64,000 nt of DNA from Panulirus ornatus. Lineage: Eukaryota > Arthropoda > Malacostraca > Decapoda > Palinuridae. The stretch covers positions 20,860,003 through 20,924,002 of the forward strand of contig NC_092228.1 in assembly GCF_036320965.1 (NCBI RefSeq), read 5' to 3'. Numbering within the stretch: the first letter of the stretch is position 1; each line of letters starts with the position of its first letter. The notes under the pieces were generated by a model, which worked only from the letters and a program-made list of their open reading frames with translations, was not told where the DNA came from and did not search any database. The position numbers were made by a program, and so were the translations under genes. Of the stretch, positions 13,001-22,741 are shown one piece after another.

Positions 13001-13214
13001 GAACACATCTGACACAGGGGGTGAACACTTGACAAAGGAGGTGAACACTTGACACAAGGGGTGAACACATCTGACACAGGAGATGAACACATCTTACACG
13101 GGGATGAACACATCTGCCACAGATGAACACATCTGAGACAGGGGGTGAACACATCTGCCACAGGAGGTGAACACTTGACACAGGGGGTGAACACATCTGA
13201 CACAGGAGGTGAAC
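10052..13214. repeat. 3.2-kb minisatellite, ~22-bp unit (ACATCTGACACAGGAGGTGA)
   Basis: Roughly 150 units. The full unit is about 22 bp with core CTGACACAGG; shorter units of 17-19 bp lack the AGG or GGGG part. Variants include TTACACGGGG, GAGGTTAACATATCTG and AAGACATCTG. Higher-order copying is visible: the stretch GAGGTTAACATATCTG to ACGCAGAAGGTGAA occurs near 10,980-11,050 and again about 248 bp later. Near 12,080-12,120 several identical GTGATCACATCTGACACAGG units stand in a row. Because 22 is not a multiple of three, the minus strand shows stop-free Cys/Val/Ser-rich frames (up to 394 codons) in all phases; these are artefacts of the unit. Confidence 0.97.
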
Positions 13215-13536
13215 ATCACGTCGCCAGACTCTCCTGACACATATTTTGCTCCTCCTGTCTCGCACCTCACATCCTCCAGTTCCATTCCCCCATTTTCATG
13301 TTATCTCCCCTCGCTGGGAATACAATATATTGTATTTTCTAACAAAATTCGATCTATGTCTTCCTTTGGTCCTCCTGGAGGATGCTTCATTCTCGCTCCT
13401 CCTGTTTCCAGAGTAACTACATTCCTTCTTCCACATACCATCCTCACGCACTCAGCTCCCCCGCCCTTCCCTGCCGACAGAAGACTGGCTGCTACGTGTC
13501 CTTCAGTATTTTAATATCGTTCTGGTTTTCCTGAAA
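13215..13536. other. unassigned spacer between minisatellite and LINE copy A
   Basis: Unique sequence, no gene seen. Confidence 0.5.
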
Positions 13537-14582
13537 GCCGGCAAGGCAGCAGGTTTGGATGGTATTGCAGTGGAATTTATTAAAAAAGGGGGTGACTGTA
13601 TTGTTGACTGGTTGGTAAGGTTATTTAATGTATGTATGACTCATGGTGAGGTGCCTGAGGATTGGCGGAATGCATGCATAGTGCCATTGTACAAAGGCAA
13701 AGGGGATAAGAGTGAGTGCTCAAATTACAGAGGTATAAGTTTGTTGAGTATTCCTGGTAAATTATATGGGAGGGTATTGATTGAGAGGGTGAAGGCATGT
13801 ACAGAGCATCAGATTGGGGAAGAGCAGTGTGGTTTCAGAAGTGGTAGAGGATGTGTGGATCAGGTGTTTGCTTTGAAGAATGTATGTGAGAAATACTTAG
13901 AAAAGCAAATGGATTTGTATGTAGCATTTATGGATCTGGAGAAGGCATATGATAGAGTTGATAGAGATGCTCTGTGGAAGGTATTAAGAATATATGGTGT
14001 GGGAGGCAAGTTGTTAGAAGCAGTGAAAAGTTTTTATCGAGGATGTAAGGCATGTGTACGTGTAGGAAGAGAGGAAAGTGATTGGTTCTCAGTGAATGTA
14101 GGTTTGCGGCAGGGGTGTGTGATGTCTCCATGGTTGTTTAATTTGTTTATGGATGGGGGTTGTTAGGGAGGTGAATGCAAGAGTTTTGGAAAGAGGGGCA
14201 AGTATGAAGTCTGTTGGGGATGAGAGAGCTTGGGAAGTGAGTCAGTTGTTGTTCGCTGATGATACAGCGCTGGTGGCTGATTCATGTGAGAAACTGCAGA
14301 AGCTGGTGACTGAGTTTGGTAAAGTGTGTGAAAGAAGAAAGTTAAGAGTAAATGTGAATATGAGCAAGGTTATTAGGTACAGTAGGGTTGAGGGTCAAGT
14401 CAATTGGGAGGTGAGTTTGAATGGAGAAAAACTGGAGGAAGTGAAGTGTTTTAGATATCTGGGAGTGGATCTGGCAGCGGATGGAACTATGGAAGCGGAA
14501 GTGGATCATAGGGTGGGGGAGGGGGAGAAAATTCTGGGAACCTTGAAGAATGTGTGGAAGTCGAGAACATTATCTCGGAAAG

Positions 14583-14584
<2 letters not shown>
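13537..14584 (+). pseudogene. RTE-like LINE copy A, reverse transcriptase fragment
   Basis: Truncated at both ends. The frame starts within AGKAAGLDGIAVEF (motif 1) and runs through NYRGISLLS, QCGFRSGRG, FMDLEKAYDR (motif A, Asp kept) and [14 protein letters not shown] (motif B). A single extra G in a G run near 14,155 shifts the frame. It resumes with [12 protein letters not shown] (motif C, FADD kept) and [13 protein letters not shown] (motif E). The copy stops at ATCTCGGAAAGCAA, where a (TA)n tract starts. Sequence is nearly identical to copy B in inverted orientation. Apart from the frameshift it shows almost no decay, so it is young. Confidence 0.93.
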
Positions 14585-14665
<81 letters not shown>

Positions 14666-14666
14666 C

Positions 14667-14749
<83 letters not shown>

Positions 14750-14752
14750 TTT
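14585..14752. repeat. (TA)n tract ending in a T run
   Basis: About 145 bp of TA with small interruptions (TTATACATA, AAATA), then 21 T. It separates copy A from the 3' end of copy B, whose 3' end faces it. Confidence 0.97.
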
Positions 14753-16684
14753 GCTTTGTCGCTGTCTCCCGCGTTTGCGAGCTAGCGCAAGGAAACAGAC
14801 GAAAGAAATGGCCCAACCCACCCCCATACACATGTATATACATACGTCCACACACGCAAATATACATACCTACACAGCTTTTCATGGTTTACCCCAGACG
14901 TTTCACATGCCTTGATTCAATCCACTGACAGCACGTCAACCCCGGTATACCACATCGCTCCAATTCACTCTATTCCTTGCCCTCCTTTCACCCTCCTGCA
15001 TGTTCAGGCCCCGATCACACAAAATCTTTTTCACTCCATCTTTCCACCTCCAATTTGGTCTCCCTCTTCTCCTCGTTCCCTCCACCTCCGACACATATAT
15101 CCTCTTGGTCAATCTTTCCTCACTCATTCTCTCCATGTGCCCAAACCATTTCAAAACACCCTCTTCTGCTCTCTCAACCACGCTCTTTTTATTTCCACAC
15201 ATCTCTCTTACCCTTACGCTACTTACTCGATCAAACCACCTCACACCACACATTGTCCTCAAACATCTCATTTCCAGCACATCCATCCTCCTGCGCACAA
15301 CTCTATCCATAGCCCACGCCTCGCAACCATACAACATTGCTGGAACCACTATTCCTTTCAAACATACCCTTTTTGCTTTCCGAGATAATGTTCTCGACTT
15401 CCACACATTCTTCAAGGCTCCCAGAATTTTCGCTCCCTCCCCCACCCTATGATCCACTTCCGCTTCCATGGTTCCATCCGCTGCCAGATCCACTCCCAGA
15501 TATCTAAAACACTTCACTTCCTCCAGTTTTTCTCCATTCAAACTCACCTCCCAATTGACTTGACCCTCAACCCTACTGTACCTAATAACCTTGCTCTTAT
15601 TCACATTTACTCTTAACTTTCTTCTTTCACACACTTTACCAAACTCAGTCACCAACTTCTGCAGTTTCTCACATGAATCAGCCACCACCGCTGTATCATC
15701 AGCGAACAACAACTGACTCACTTCCCAAGCTCTCTCATCCCCAACAGACTTCATACTTGCCCCTCTTTCCAAAACTCTTGCATTCACCTCCCTAACAACC
15801 CCATCCATAAACAAATTAAACAACCATGGGGACATCACACACCCCTGCCGCAAACCTACATTCACTGAGAACCAATCACTTTCCTCTCTTCCTACACGTA
15901 CACATGCTTTACATCCTCGATAAAAACTTTTCACTGCTTCTAACAACTTGCCTCCCACACCATATATTCTTAATACCTTCCACAGAGCATCTCTATCAAC
16001 TCTATCATATGCCTTCTCCAGATCCATAAATGCTACATACAAATCCATTTGCTTTTCTAAGTATTTCTCACATACATTCTTCAAAGCAAACACCTGATCC
16101 ACACATCCTCTACCACTTCTGAAACCACACTGCTCTTCCCCAATCTGATGCTCTGTACATGCCTTCACCCTCTCAATCAATACCCTCCCATATAATTTAC
16201 CAGGAATACTCAACAAACTTATACCTCTGTAATTTGAGCACTCACTCTTATCCCCTTTGCCTTTGTACAATGGCACTATGCACGCATTCCGCCAATCCTC
16301 AGGCACCTCACCATGAGTCATACATACATTAAATAACCTTACCAACCAGTCAACAATACAGTCACCCCCTTTTTTAATAAATTCCACTGCAATACCATCC
16401 AAACCTGCTGCCTTGCCGGCTTTCATCTTCCGCGAAGCTTTTACTACCTCTTCTCTGTTTACCAAATCATTTTCCCTAACCCTCTCACTTTGCACACCAC
16501 CTCGACCAAAACACCCTATATCTGCCACTCTATCATCAAACACATTCAACAAACCTTCAAAATACTCACTCCATCTCCTTCTCACATCACCACTACTTGT
16601 TATCACCTCCCCATTTGCGCCCTTCACTGAAGTTCCCATTTGCTCCCTTGTCTTACGCACTTTATTTACCTCCCTCCAGAACAT

Positions 16685-16685
<1 letters not shown>
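14753..16685 (-). mobile_element. RTE-like LINE copy B, 5'-truncated, intact reverse transcriptase
   Basis: Read on the minus strand: starts at a (TA)n tract at 16,686 in the linker before the reverse transcriptase, continues through the whole reverse transcriptase and C-terminal block, then the 3' UTR, which ends with GCTACCTCGCTAACGCGGGA and AGACAGCGACAAAG-like sequence at 14,753. The A/T-rich stretch after it is the tail. It gives the best view of the family's 3' half in this window. Confidence 0.93.
14936..16684 (-). CDS. reverse transcriptase ORF of RTE-like LINE copy B (582 aa, endonuclease missing)
   Basis: The protein would copy LINE RNA into DNA at the target site. Visible order: linker (residues 1-90, FWREVNKVRKTREQMGTS); motif 1 at 92-102 (AAGLDGIAVEF); motif 2 at 151-158 (NYRGISLL); CGFRSGRG at 186-193; motif A MDLEKAYD at 220-227; motif [10 protein letters not shown] at 279-287; catalytic motif C FADD at 327-330; motif [12 protein letters not shown]; then the C-terminal WFGHMERM and GRPNWRWKDG block typical of RTE-type LINEs. 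It ends VVYRG because a CGA codon became TGA; in copy H the frame goes on RRAVNGLN, so about five to ten residues are lost. The listed Met lies at the truncation point and is not the natural start. The APE endonuclease is absent, so this copy alone should not be autonomous. The clade call (RTE-like) needs a tree. Confidence 0.88.
   Translation of the reverse strand: MFWREVNKVRKTREQMGTSVKGANGEVITSSGDVRRRWSEYFEGLLNVFDDRVADIGCFGRGGVQSERVRENDLVNREEVVKASRKMKAGKAAGLDGIAVEFIKKGGDCIVDWLVRLFNVCMTHGEVPEDWRNACIVPLYKGKGDKSECSNYRGISLLSIPGKLYGRVLIERVKACTEHQIGEEQCGFRSGRGCVDQVFALKNVCEKYLEKQMDLYVAFMDLEKAYDRVDRDALWKVLRIYGVGGKLLEAVKSFYRGCKACVRVGREESDWFSVNVGLRQGCVMSPWLFNLFMDGVVREVNARVLERGASMKSVGDERAWEVSQLLFADDTAVVADSCEKLQKLVTEFGKVCERRKLRVNVNKSKVIRYSRVEGQVNWEVSLNGEKLEEVKCFRYLGVDLAADGTMEAEVDHRVGEGAKILGALKNVWKSRTLSRKAKRVCLKGIVVPAMLYGCEAWAMDRVVRRRMDVLEMRCLRTMCGVRWFDRVSSVRVREMCGNKKSVVERAEEGVLKWFGHMERMSEERLTKRIYVSEVEGTRRRGRPNWRWKDGVKKILCDRGLNMQEGERRARNRVNWSDVVYRG

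Positions 16686-16764
<79 letters not shown>
16686..16764. repeat. (TA)n tract
   Basis: Pure TA, about 39 units, marking the 5' truncation point of copy B. Confidence 0.98.
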
Positions 16765-16766
<2 letters not shown>

Positions 16767-16804
16767 CAATGTGGACGAAATAAAAGAGAGGTATGATGTG
16801 GTGG

Positions 16805-17160
16805 TATGCTGAGTGTGACTTAAAGATCTGGCTAGGGTGTGCTGAAATGGTTCGAACATATGGAGAGGATGAGGGAAAAGAGACCGACTGACGGGATCTA
16901 CATGTCAGGAGTGGAGGAGGAAAAAGGGGAAGGCAAGACCAAGAGTGATTTGGAAGAGGCCTTAGCCTGAACATTCAGGAGGAGAAGAGACGTGCACGGG
17001 ATATAATGAATTGGATGACGCAGTATCTGTGGGATGGAAGGTGGGGAGCGACGTGCTATCCCTGGGCTGAACCAGGACGTATGAAACAGCCAAGGTAGAC
17101 CACAGAGACGTCTCTGGGGCTTGGCTGTGGATAGAGAACTCTGGTTTCGATGCAGTGTAC
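16805..17160 (+). pseudogene. divergent RTE-like LINE fragment N (C-terminus and 3' UTR start)
   Basis: Frame fragments LKWFEHMERM and later RCTGYNELDDAVSVGWKVG-like sequence correspond to WFGHMERM and the C-terminal end of copy B, followed by GGCTGAACCAGGACGTATGAAACAG, related to the family 3' UTR. Clearly more diverged than A-J, so an older subfamily. Confidence 0.6.
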
Positions 17161-17267
17161 TTGGTACCTAGAGAGTGGCTTTATTGCCTAAACGCTACCA
17201 CTTTAATATGAGAAATAGCAAACTGAAGATACGAACAAGCAAACAAACCAGTATTACATTTTCTACG

Positions 17268-17508
17268 GATGTTCGCCGTTTCCTGCGTTAGCCAGTTAGC
17301 GCCAGGAACAAACGAAAAAAAGGCCTCGTTCGTTTACACTGAGTCCCTAGCTGTCATGTGTAATGCACCGAAACCACAGCTCCCTTTCCACAACCAGGCC
17401 ACACAAAGCTTTCCATGGTTTACCCGGGACGCTTCGTACACCTTCGTTCAGACCTTTGACAGCACGTTGCCCCTTGTATACCACATCGCTCCACCTCATC
17501 CCACCCCG
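17268..17508 (-). mobile_element. 3' UTR fragment of a related LINE subfamily
   Basis: On the minus strand it runs from GATGTGGTATAC (end of coding) through CATGGAAAGC to CGCTAACTGGCTAACGCAGG at the 3' end. It has a single copy of the terminal module (GGCC, CTGTTCCTGGCGCTA) where A-J have two. Similar to the fragments at 34,236-34,523. Confidence 0.7.

Positions 17509-17547
<39 letters not shown>
17509..17547. repeat. (TA)n tract
   Basis: Short TA array between two LINE-derived pieces. Confidence 0.95.
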
Positions 17548-17550
<3 letters not shown>

Positions 17551-17561
17551 TTTCTTCATAC

Positions 17562-17795
17562 ACATTTGCCATTTCCCGCTTTGGCGAGGTAGCGTCAACA
17601 ACAGATGACTGTGCCTTATAAGAAAGAATCCTCACTTGGCCCCCTTCTCTGTTCCTTGTTTTGGAAAAGTAAAGACTAGAGGGGAGGATTTTCAGTCCCC
17701 CCCCCCCCTACATTTTTCAGTTACTTTCTACGTCACACTGGGAATACGTGGGGGGAGGGGGGGTGAAACAAGTATTCTTTCTCCCCTACCCCCAG
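17562..17795 (-). mobile_element. short LINE-derived non-autonomous element, copy 1
   Basis: On the plus strand it begins CATTTCCCGCTTTGGCGAGGTAGCG and ends CTCCCCTACCCCCAGGG. In LINE sense (minus strand) the first ~130 bp equal the LINE 5' UTR and the last ~50 bp equal the LINE 3'-terminal module, with a short private middle (around the TCACTTGGCCC sequence) between. This copy has a C-run in the middle and is joined directly, without TA, to LINE fragment M. Confidence 0.75.
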
Positions 17796-18479
17796 GGTAA
17801 GAGAGATGTGTGGAAATAATGAGTATGGTTGAGAGAACAGAAGAAGGTGTTTTGAAATGGTTTGGTCACATGGAGAGAATGAGTGAGGAAAGATTGACAA
17901 AGAGGATATATGTGTCAGAGGTGGAGGGTACGAGGAGAAGTGGGACACCAAATTGAAGATGAAAGGATGGAGTGAATAAACATTTTGCGGGATCGGAGCC
18001 TGAACATATAGGAGGGCTAGAGGCGTGCAAGGAATAGAGTGAATTGGAACGATGTGGTATACCAGGGTCGACGTGTTGTCAATGGACTGAACCAGGGCAT
18101 GTGAAACGTCTGAGGGAAACTGTGTAAAGGTCTATGGGGCGTGGATGTGGAAAGGGAGCTATGGTTTCGGTACATTACACATGACAGCTAGAGACTGAGT
18201 GTGAACGAATGTGGTCTTTTTTGTCTGTTTTCCTGGCGCTACCTCGAAGCAGGGGGTAGCGATGCTGTTTCCTGTGGGACGGGGTAGCGACAGGAATGGA
18301 TGAAGGCAAGCAAGTATGAATAAGTACATGTGTATATATGTATATGTCTGTGCATGTGTATGTATATGTGCGTGTATAGGCGTTTAAGTATACATATATG
18401 TGTGTATATATTATTCGTCTGTTTCCAGGTGCTACCTCGCTGATGCGGGAAACAGCGATCAAGTATAATAATAATGACA

Positions 18480-18480
<1 letters not shown>
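17796..18480 (+). mobile_element. RTE-like LINE copy M, C-terminus and 3' UTR
   Basis: Starts at GTAAGAGAGATGTGTGG (VREMCG) directly against the 5' end of the inverted short element. Continues WFGHMERMSEERLTKRIYVSEVEG, then stops and a frameshift, and a 3' UTR to 18,480 where TA begins. Both copies of the terminal module are present (18,220-18,260 and 18,415-18,455). Confidence 0.85.

Positions 18481-18559
<79 letters not shown>
18481..18559. repeat. (TA)n tail of copy M
   Basis: About 39 TA units with one TACA interruption near the start. Confidence 0.97.
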
Positions 18560-18562
<3 letters not shown>

Positions 18563-18802
18563 TAAAGGAAGCCTACCAAGATAATTTAATTCGCTAATTC
18601 GCCCGTGTTTTTCCCGTTTAATAACCAGCGTCAATATGGCTTAGTGCACATTACAGTTTATCCCGTGAACACAACTGTTTGGTAAATACTTGTTTATAAA
18701 ACATAGACATTACTGGATTGATTTATTGATGGGAACTGTGCGTCTATACTGTTGATGTCGGGGGTTTAAACCAGGCTGTGTGCTGTGGTATGCTGAATCT
18801 CC

Positions 18803-19830
18803 TACACTCATTGTACCCTCTATAATCTGGACTGTCTACCCTCATCCACTGTACCCTCTATAATCTGGACTATCTACCCTCATCCACTGGACTCTCTATA
18901 ATCTGGCCTGTCTACCCTCATCCACTGTGCCCTCTACAATCTTGACTATCTACCCTCATCCACTGGACTCTCTATGATCTGGCCTGTCTACCCTCATCCA
19001 CTGTACTCTCTATAATCTGGACTATCTACCCTCATCCACTGTACCCTCTATAATCTGGACTATCTACCCTCATCCACTGTACCCTCTATAATCTGGAATG
19101 TCTACCCTCATCCACTGTACCCTCTATAATCTGGACTATCTACCCTCATCCACTGTACCCTCTATAATCTGGACTATCTACCCTCATCCACTGTACCCTC
19201 TATAATCTGGACTGTCTACCCTCATCCACTGTACCCTCTATAATCTGGACTATCTACCCTCATCCACTGTACCCTCTATAATCTGGACTATCTACCCTCA
19301 TCCACTGTACCCTCTATAATCTGGCCTGTCTACCCTCATCCACTGTACCCTCTACAATCTTGACTATCTACCCTCATCCACTGGACTCTCTATAATCTGG
19401 CCTGTCTACCCTCATCCACTGTACTCTCTATAATCTGGACTATCTACCCTCATCCACTGTACCCTCTATAATCTGGACTATCTACCCTCATCCACTGGAC
19501 TCTCTATAATCTGGCCTGTCTACCCTCATCCACTGTACCCTCTACAATCTTGACTATCTACCCTCATCCACTGTACCCTCTATAATCTGGACTGTCTACC
19601 CTCATCCACTGTACCCTCTATAATCTGGACTATCTACCCTCATCCACTGTACCCTCTATAATCTGGACTGTCTACCCTCATCCACTGTACTCTCTATAAT
19701 CTGGACTATCTACCCCATCCACTGTACCCTCTATAATCTGGACTGTCTACCCTCATCCACTGTACTCTCTATAATCTGGACTATCTACCCCATCCACTGT
19801 ACTCTCTATAATCTGAACTGTCTACCCTCA
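18803..19830. repeat. 38-bp minisatellite (CTCTATAATCTGGACTATCT)
   Basis: About 27 units of 38 bp with TACCCTCATCCACTG as second half. Subtypes (CTGGACTCTCTATAATCTGG and CCCTCTACAATCTTGAC) recur together near 18,890-18,960, 19,320-19,420 and 19,490-19,560, showing higher-order copying. Not coding. Confidence 0.97.
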
Positions 19831-19886
19831 CCCCACCATCTGCACGCCTATAATGTGGTGTCTTAATCCCTCCTTCTCTTTACCAC

Positions 19887-19888
<2 letters not shown>

Positions 19889-19959
<71 letters not shown>
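19889..19959. repeat. (GA)n microsatellite
   Basis: About 35 uninterrupted GA units. Confidence 0.98.
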
Positions 19960-19961
<2 letters not shown>

Positions 19962-20240
19962 GAGGAGATATGTTCGTGTGGTCAAGGCGTAAGGAGGGAG
20001 TCCTCTGAGGGAGGAGGTTGAAGGGCTATTGGGCAAGTGACAGCTGCAGGGTGAGGTGGGCGCCTCCCGCCACAGCCCCGCCCCCCGGGGGTGCGCGGTC
20101 TTCAAGGACGGTCACCAAGTGTTCTTGGATCACCTGGAGTAAATCACTGGATAGTCTAGTACAGAGGGGGGGGGGGTGTCCCTGGGGTCACGTGAGGGCG
20201 CCACACACACGTCAGGTCTCCAGCTGGGCAGAGGTCGTCG

Positions 20241-20284
<44 letters not shown>

Positions 20285-20905
20285 ACTCGGCCGCATATGC
20301 AAAGGTAAACACTGCTTTAGGGGAAACATGGCATTGTCCCCCCCGTACATTAATCTATATCTGAGCTATTACGGCTTATTGAACTATAGTCTTTCAAGTT
20401 TGTGATCGACTTTCCGTAGCATTTCTCCTCTGTAGTCGGCTTTCCTCTTCCAGGACACCCAGAGGCTCTGTCATCAGATGAAAATAATCTTAAAAAAATA
20501 ATTTTTTTTCCCACCAAGCACGAAAGTCAACTCCGTTTTCTTTTTCATTTTTTTTCACGGGGGACTAGTGGAAACCAAGCGTAATAATGATATTCGCTCA
20601 AATATTTACTGTTTAATTGTATATGCAAATACAGCTTTATACACAACCAAATGGACGCTAAAACTGCCCAATTAGTGAAGCAATAAATAAAAGCCGATAT
20701 ATCATTGGATTGTAATGAACTGGGGTGGGGACGAGGGGTGGGGGTTGGGGGGTCTGTGGAGGGGTGGGTGGGGGTGGGGGGGTCTGTGGATGACCATTAT
20801 CCAAGGTAAGGTCATTATGATGTTAACTGATGTAAGAGGATGAATGCTTAATGAGGCACAGTTCAGTGTCTATCGATGCCCTGCTGGCTACCTTTCCTGA
20901 CGCCT
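19960..20905. other. unassigned sequence with GT array and G-rich duplication
   Basis: No gene seen. Holds a GT array (20,243-20,282) and, at 20,720-20,795, a duplicated G-rich block ending GGTCTGTGGA. Confidence 0.5.
20243..20282. repeat. (GT)n microsatellite
   Basis: About 20 GT units. Confidence 0.97.
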
Positions 20906-21080
20906 GGGGAGTCAAAACTTCAGACTCCCCAGATGGGACGGTGGGGGGGGGGGGTAATATGTCTATCCCGGGGGCTCCCATCTCCCATATGGAAATTGGG
21001 AAGCCACAGCCCCACTCCACCTCCCTCCCTGGTGTTAAGGGTGATGACCACCCACCCCACCGTCCCATCTGGGGAGTCTT
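20906..21080. repeat. fold-back element with CTGGGGAGTC inverted repeats
   Basis: The stretch AGACTCCCCAGATGGGACGG near 20,930 is matched in reverse complement by CCGTCCCATCTGGGGAGTCT ending at 21,080, separated by about 105 bp. A further copy of CTGGGGAGTC sits just before the left arm and pairs with it locally. The arms of at least 20 bp extend into G-rich and C-rich flanks. No coding content. It ends about 10 bp before a PLE tail. Confidence 0.8.
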
Positions 21081-21091
21081 GAAGGTTTGGC

Positions 21092-21206
21092 TCAACTGAC
21101 TGTTATATTTCTCTCTTTTGTTTCCCCTGATGATGTGATTATTACACGAAAGTGCACTTGGGAACTTATCGTGTTTCATTTTTCCCCGTGGACTCATAGG
21201 AATATT
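21092..21206 (+). mobile_element. Penelope-like element terminal tail
   Basis: Same tail as at 4,030-4,150, truncated at TCAACTGACTGTTATA on the left and ending CCCCGTGGACTCATAGGAATA. No coding part is kept. Confidence 0.8.
21122..21170 (+). ncRNA. candidate hammerhead ribozyme core in PLE tail
   Basis: TTCCC is followed by CTGATGA, TGTGATTATTACAC, GAAA, GTGCACTT and GGGAA. This fits the hammerhead order: stem I (UUCCC with GGGAA), core CUGAUGA, stem II (GUG with CAC), GAAA, and a short stem III (AG with CU around UGCA), with U at the cleavage position. One extra U lies between CUGAUGA and stem II, which departs from the consensus. Hammerhead motifs with very short stem III are known in PLE terminal repeats. 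Activity is inferred, not shown. Confidence 0.45.
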
Positions 21207-22288
21207 TTTTTTTTTTCGCTGTCTCCCGCGTTCGCGAGGTAGCGCAAGGAAACAGACGAAAGAAATGGCCCAACCCACCCCCATACACATGTATATACAT
21301 ACGTCCACACACGCAAATATACATACCTACACAGCTTTCCATGGTTTACCCCAGACGCTTCACATGCCTTGATTCAATCCACTGACTGCACGTCAACCCC
21401 GGTATACCACATCGCTCCAATTCACTCTATTCCTTGCCCTCCTTTCACCCTCCTGCATGTTCAGGCCCCGATCACACAAAAATCTTTTTCACTCCATCTT
21501 TCCACCTCCAATTTGGTCTCCCTCTTCTCCTCGTTCCCTCCACCTCCGACACATATATCCTCTTGGTCAATCTTTCCTCACTCATTCTCTCCATATGCCC
21601 AAACCATTTCAAAACACCCTCCTCTGCTCTCTCAACCACGCTCTTTTTATTTCCACACATCTCTCTTACCCTTACGTTACTTACTCGATCAAACCACCTC
21701 ACACCACACATTGTCCTCAAACATCTCATTTCCAGCACATCCATCCTCCTGCGCACAACTCTATCCATAGCCCACGCCTCGCAACCATACAACATTGTTG
21801 GAACCACTATTCCTTCAAACATAGCCATTTTTGCTTTCCGAGATAATGTTCTCGACTTCCACACATTCTTCAAGGCTCCCAGAATTTTCGCCCCCTCCCC
21901 CACCCTATGATCCACTTCCGCTTCCATGGTTCCATCCGCTGCCAGATCCACTCCCAGATATCTAAAACACTTCACTTCCTCCAGTTTTTCTCCATTCAAA
22001 CTCACCTCCCAATTGACTTGACCCTCAACCCTACTGTACCTAATAACCTTGCTCTTATTCACATTTACTCTTAACTTTCTTCTTTCACACACTTTACCAA
22101 ACTCAGTCACCAGCTTCTGCAGTTTCTCACATGAATCAGCCACCAGCGCTGTATCATCAGCGAACAACAACTGACTGACTTCCCAAGCTCTCTCATCCCC
22201 AACAGACTTCATACTTGCCCCTCTTTCCAAAACTCTTGCATTCACCTCCCTAACAACCCCATCCATAAACAAATTAAACAACCATGGA

Positions 22289-22291
<3 letters not shown>
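21207..22291 (-). pseudogene. RTE-like LINE copy C, reverse transcriptase C-half and 3' UTR
   Basis: On the minus strand it opens at [12 protein letters not shown] (motif B) next to a (TA)n tract and stays open through [23 protein letters not shown], the WFGHMERM block and GRPNWRWKDGVKKIF to about 21,472, where a one-base change ends the frame. The 3' UTR follows to the T run at 21,207. Very close to copy B; young. Confidence 0.9.

Positions 22292-22362
<71 letters not shown>
22292..22362. repeat. (TA)n tract
   Basis: Pure TA between the truncated end of copy C and the 5' end of copy D. Confidence 0.98.
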
Positions 22363-22364
<2 letters not shown>

Positions 22365-22741
22365 AGAGAAAGAATAATTCCCACGCATTCCTCACGTGTC
22401 GAAGCAGGCGACTAAAGGGGACAAGAGCGGGGGGGGCTAGAAACCCTCCCCTCCTTATATTTTAACTTTCTAAAAGGGGAAACAGAAAGAGTCACGCGGG
22501 GAGTGCTCATCCTCCTCGAAGGCTCAGACTGGGGTGTCTAAATGTGTGTGGATGTAACCAAGATGAGAAAAAAGGAGAGATAGGTAGTATGTTTGAGGAA
22601 AGGAACCTGGATGTTTTGGCTCTGAGTGAAACCCATATCTAGATTGATATGGGTAAAACTGAAAGTGGATGGAGAGAGATGGGTGATTATTGGTGCATAT
22701 GCACCTGGGCATGAGAAGAAAGATCATGAGAGGCATGTGTT

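Noticed and set aside
10052..13214. CRISPR array
   Set aside because: Units are tandem without unique spacers, and the genome is eukaryotic.
10144..13285. Cys-rich minus-strand open frames of up to 394 codons
   Set aside because: They are the 22-bp minisatellite read in all phases; similar frames appear in every phase with the same words (CSPPVSDVFT), which a real gene would not show.
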